A stretch of 64,000 bases of DNA from Gaiellasilicea sp963811885. GTDB lineage: Bacteria; Actinomycetota; Thermoleophilia; Gaiellales; Gaiellaceae. Shown in pieces: positions 62,043-64,000 of the stretch (the first letter of the stretch is position 1; every line of letters starts with the position of its first letter). Under the pieces are notes generated by a model. That model made no database searches. It saw only the letters and a program-made list of their open reading frames with translations, and was not told the DNA's origin. Made by a program: the position numbers and the translations under genes. The stretch covers positions 372,001 to 436,000 of the forward strand of contig CAWETB010000002.1 of the NCBI GenBank assembly GCA_963811885.1, given 5' to 3'.

Positions 62043-63491
62043 CTAGCAGTCGTAGTAGAGGCCGAACTCGGCCGGATGGGGGCGGAGCCGGACGGCGTCC
62101 ACCTCGTTCTCGCGCTTCCAGTCGATCCAGGTCCGGATCAGGTCCTCGGTGAAGACGCCGCCCCGGAGCAGGAACTCGTGGTCGGCCTCGAGCGCGTCGA
62201 GCGCCTCGGCGAGCGAGCCGGGCACCTGCGGGACGTCGTGGCCGGCCTCCTCGAAGAGGTCGTAGTCGGCCGGCGCGCCCGGGTCGAGCCCGCGCTCGAT
62301 CCCGTCGATGCCGGCCATCAGCATCGCCGAGAAGGCGAGGTACGGGTTGGCGGCCGCGTCGGGGCAGCGGAACTCGATCCGCTTCGCCTTCGGCGAGTCG
62401 GAGTACATCGGGATCCGGATGCAGGCCGAGCGGTTGCGCTGCGAGTAGACGAGGTTCACCGGCGCCTCGTAGCCCGGCACGAGCCGGCGGTACGAGTTCG
62501 TCGTCGGCGCGCAGAAGGCGAGCAGCGCGGGCGCGTGCTCGAGCAGGCCGCCGACGTAGGCGCGGGCGAGCTGCGAGAGCCCGGCGTAGCCCGACTTGTC
62601 CGCCATCAGCGGCGTTCCCTCCTTCCAGAGGGACTGGTGGCAGTGCATCCCGGAGCCGTTGTCGCCGAAGATCGGCTTCGGCATGAAGGTGACCGACTTG
62701 CCGTGCGCGCGGGCGACGTTCTTGACCACGTACTTGTAGGTCATGACCTGATCGGCCATCCGGGTCAGGCTCTGGAAGCGGAGGTCGATCTCGCACTGGC
62801 CGCCGGAGGCGACCTCGTGGTGGTGGAACTCGCACGGGATCCCGAGCCGCTCCAGCGTCAGCACCATCGCCGTCCGCAGGTCGTGCAGCGAGTCGTGCGG
62901 AGCCGTCGGGAAGTAGCCCTCCTTCGGCCGCGACGTGTAGCCGAGGCCGGGCTTGCCGGAGTTCCAGTACCCCTCGCTCGAGTCGACCGAGTAGTGCGAC
63001 GCGTTCGGGCCGAGGTCGTAGCTGACCTCGTCGAAGACGAAGAACTCGCACTCGGGGCCGACGAAGCAGGTGTCCGCGATCCCGGTCTGCCGCAGGTACT
63101 CCTCGGCGCGCTTGGCGACCTGGCGCGGATCGCGCGAATAGCCGTCGCGCGTGATCGGGTCGGCGATCTCGCAGATCAGCGAGAGCGTCGGCGCCTCGGT
63201 GCCCGGGTCGAGGATCGCCGAGCTCGGATCGGGCATCAGCAGCATGTCCGACTCGGAGATCCCCTGCCAGCCGCGGATCGAGGAGCCGTCGAAGCCGAGC
63301 CCGTCCTCGAAGGCGTCCGCGCCGAACGCCCGCAGCGGCAGCGTCATGTGCTGCCACGTGCCGAGCAGGTCGCAGAACTTGAGGTCGACCATCGAGACGC
63401 GCGTCTCGGCGGCCCATTCGAGCGCCTCGCGGGCGTCGGGCAGCGTCTCACCGCCGTTTCTCAAGTAGTGCCTGTCTTCGAGCTCCGACAT
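62043..63491 (-). CDS. glnA: Glutamine synthetase type I
   Basis: Dodecameric enzyme of 482 residues making glutamine from glutamate, ammonia and ATP. Signatures: GLGFDGSSIRGWQGISESDM (residues 68-87), GPECEFFVFDEV, the metal-site VASGGQCEIDLRFQS, KPIFGDNGSGMHCHQSLW and the C-terminal GGVFTEDLIRTWIDWKREN and PHPAEFGLYYDC. PADYDLFEE carries a Tyr in the place of the adenylylation site of type I-beta enzymes. ATG at 63491 with GGGAG upstream is chosen; the frame runs on to 63698 but crosses the attenuator, so that part is not coding. First gene of the glnA-PII-amt operon. Confidence 0.95.
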   Translation of the reverse strand: MSELEDRHYLRNGGETLPDAREALEWAAETRVSMVDLKFCDLLGTWQHMTLPLRAFGADAFEDGLGFDGSSIRGWQGISESDMLLMPDPSSAILDPGTEAPTLSLICEIADPITRDGYSRDPRQVAKRAEEYLRQTGIADTCFVGPECEFFVFDEVSYDLGPNASHYSVDSSEGYWNSGKPGLGYTSRPKEGYFPTAPHDSLHDLRTAMVLTLERLGIPCEFHHHEVASGGQCEIDLRFQSLTRMADQVMTYKYVVKNVARAHGKSVTFMPKPIFGDNGSGMHCHQSLWKEGTPLMADKSGYAGLSQLARAYVGGLLEHAPALLAFCAPTTNSYRRLVPGYEAPVNLVYSQRNRSACIRIPMYSDSPKAKRIEFRCPDAAANPYLAFSAMLMAGIDGIERGLDPGAPADYDLFEEAGHDVPQVPGSLAEALDALEADHEFLLRGGVFTEDLIRTWIDWKRENEVDAVRLRPHPAEFGLYYDC

Positions 63492-63515
63492 CGCCGCTCC
63501 CTTCCGTTGGACCAC

Positions 63516-63553
63516 AAAAAAAGCGCCCGCAGCTCCAGAGAGCTGCGAGGCGC
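63516..63553 (-). terminator. Intrinsic terminator in the glnA leader (attenuator)
   Basis: On the minus strand the stem GCGCC(bulged T)CGCAGCTC pairs with GAGCTGCGGGCGC around a loop of four bases, followed by seven T. It lies between the glnA promoter and ATG, 25 bases before the start codon. CGAGGC-TATGGC-GCCTCG (63547-63564) just upstream can form a competing hairpin with the 5' arm. This arrangement predicts regulated premature termination. Confidence 0.72.
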
Positions 63554-63593
63554 CATAGCCTCGGATCCGCCTTCGCCGGCGGAACCTGCTCTC

Positions 63594-63623
63594 ACCGTAG
63601 CCCAGCGGCCGGACGCAGGTCAA
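63594..63623 (-). promoter_or_regulatory. Sigma70-like promoter for glnA operon
   Basis: TTGACC (63618-63623), 18-base spacer, TACGGT (63594-63599), minus strand. The transcript should start near 63587, giving a leader of about 95 bases containing the attenuator. Confidence 0.65.
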
Positions 63624-63678
63624 GGCCGGAAATTTCACTGGCGCCCCGGCCGGAGCGGCTGGTATCGTCGGACGCCGC

Positions 63679-63702
63679 ATGAGATTCCTCGCCCACATCT
63701 AG
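63679..63702 (+). CDS. Candidate leader peptide of seven residues
   Basis: MRFLAHI-stop, with TATCGT ten bases upstream (63663-63668) as a possible -10. It precedes the ABC gene by 80 bases, and a small hairpin CCCGC-CGTAGTA-GCGGG (63719-63735) follows. Could be a translated leader or chance; weak evidence. Confidence 0.25.
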   Translation: MRFLAHI

Positions 63703-63782
63703 GACACCCGTTGCCGCGGCCCGCCGTAGTAGCGGGCGTCGCGTGCTGTGTTCTGGAGTTTTTGTGAGCGAAGGAGTTTGGA

Positions 63783-64000
63783 ATGTCCGAGGTGATCGAA
63801 TTGCAGCGTCCGCCCCTTGCCGTGGAGGTCCGGGACCTCCGCAAGGAGTTCTCGCGCCGCGACAAGAAGGCGGGCCGGTTCGCGCGCAAGAAGCGGGCGG
63901 CGCTGGAGGGCGTCACGTTTGCCATGGAGAGGGGAGAGTGCGTCGCGATCCTGGGCCAGAACGGCTCCGGGAAGTCGACGCTCGTGCGGCTGCTGTCGAC
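63783..64000 (+). CDS. ABC transporter ATP-binding protein (cut by window end)
   Basis: N-terminal 72 residues of an ABC ATPase: LAVEVRDLRKEFSRRDKK, GVTFAMERGECVAILGQNGSGKSTLVRLLS (in parts) with Walker A GQNGSGKST. The extended basic insertion KKAGRFARKKRAALEGV before the strand is typical of ABC-2-type exporter ATPases. AAGGAG lies six bases before ATG. The rest is outside the window. Confidence 0.9.
   Translation, partial: MSEVIELQRPPLAVEVRDLRKEFSRRDKKAGRFARKKRAALEGVTFAMERGECVAILGQNGSGKSTLVRLLS

Noticed and set aside
63516..63623. A known riboswitch (glycine, glutamine glnA-RNA or T-box) before glnA
   Set aside because: None of the conserved elements that I know for these classes is visible in the leader.
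63492..63698. N-terminal extension of glnA up to 63698
   Set aside because: The extra residues cross the glnA promoter and the intrinsic terminator, are rich in Arg, and the family start with a ribosome site is at 63491.

Overview
The window looks like chromosomal DNA of a high-G+C Gram-positive bacterium of the phylum Actinomycetota, probably class Thermoleophilia (Solirubrobacterales/Gaiellales type). This is inferred from strong G/C third-codon bias, frequent GTG and TTG starts, many ATGA/GTGA/TTGA stop-start overlaps, an actinobacterial fhaA-fhaB-pstP-ftsW-pbpA-pknB cluster, a SufU-type Suf system, a DUF6458 gene, and likely leaderless promoters. I see no rRNA, tRNA, CRISPR array, insertion sequence or phage. 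Coding density is very high and no stretch over 300 bases lacks a gene; the largest gaps (31.12-31.39 kb and 63.49-63.78 kb) both hold RNA-level signals.

Layout. 0-5.4 kb: caa3-type cytochrome c oxidase operon (ctaC, ctaD, ctaE) interleaved with two genes carrying three copies of a stress-protein-like domain. 5.4-9.7 kb (minus): diheme cytochrome c lipoprotein, STAS protein, TPR protein, amidohydrolase, tatC, tatA. 9.8-13.9 kb: sufC-sufB, two small VOC genes, sufD. 14-17.5 kb: secreted glycosidase-like protein, alpha/beta hydrolase and a third VOC protein. 17.5-27 kb (minus): VOC protein, metallo-beta-lactamase-fold protein coupled to an animal-type heme peroxidase, CbbX-like AAA ATPase, YceH, a 50-residue membrane protein, BBE-type FAD oxidase, DHA2 exporter, EttA-like ABC-F. 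27-30.8 kb: MaoC, methyltransferase, LON-domain protein, sufS, sufU, Rieske ferredoxin. 31.1-31.4 kb: an orphan structured RNA unit. 31.4-38 kb: NAD-dependent epimerase, dcd, GH-like lipid-independent membrane protein, CBS protein, pdxH, gabT, Ser/Thr kinase. 38-47.6 kb (minus): ddl, PASTA kinase, pbpA, pstP-ftsW, fhaB, fhaA and another membrane kinase, i.e. the cell-wall growth and division signalling cluster. 47.7-53.7 kb: CARDB-like membrane protein, DUF4446, HNH protein, DUF2199, sulfurtransferase, argG-argH. 53.7-59.5 kb: glycerol facilitator plus a complete PEP-dependent dihydroxyacetone kinase system (dhaK, dhaL, dhaM, EI, HPr) and an IclR regulator. 59.5-63.5 kb: SIMPL protein and a nitrogen operon (glnA, PII, amt). 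63.8 kb to the end: a truncated ABC ATPase.

How the parts work together. The DHA cluster appears to be a self-contained module: GlpF admits glycerol or dihydroxyacetone, EI and HPr carry phosphate from PEP to DhaM, and DhaM re-phosphorylates the nucleotide on DhaL for DhaK. The same inverted-repeat type sits at the glpF promoter and in the divergent dhaM/iclR promoter, so the IclR protein is a strong candidate for controlling both. The glnA-PII-amt operon has a sigma70-like promoter followed by an intrinsic terminator inside the 5' leader, which predicts transcription attenuation.

Caution on sequence quality. About 25 single-base indels, nearly all one-base insertions, break otherwise conserved genes (for example dhaK, argH, pbpA, glpF, gabT, fhaA). 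Both halves keep intact family motifs, so I read them as sequencing or assembly errors, most likely in a draft or metagenomic assembly, not as decay. Coordinates below join the halves.
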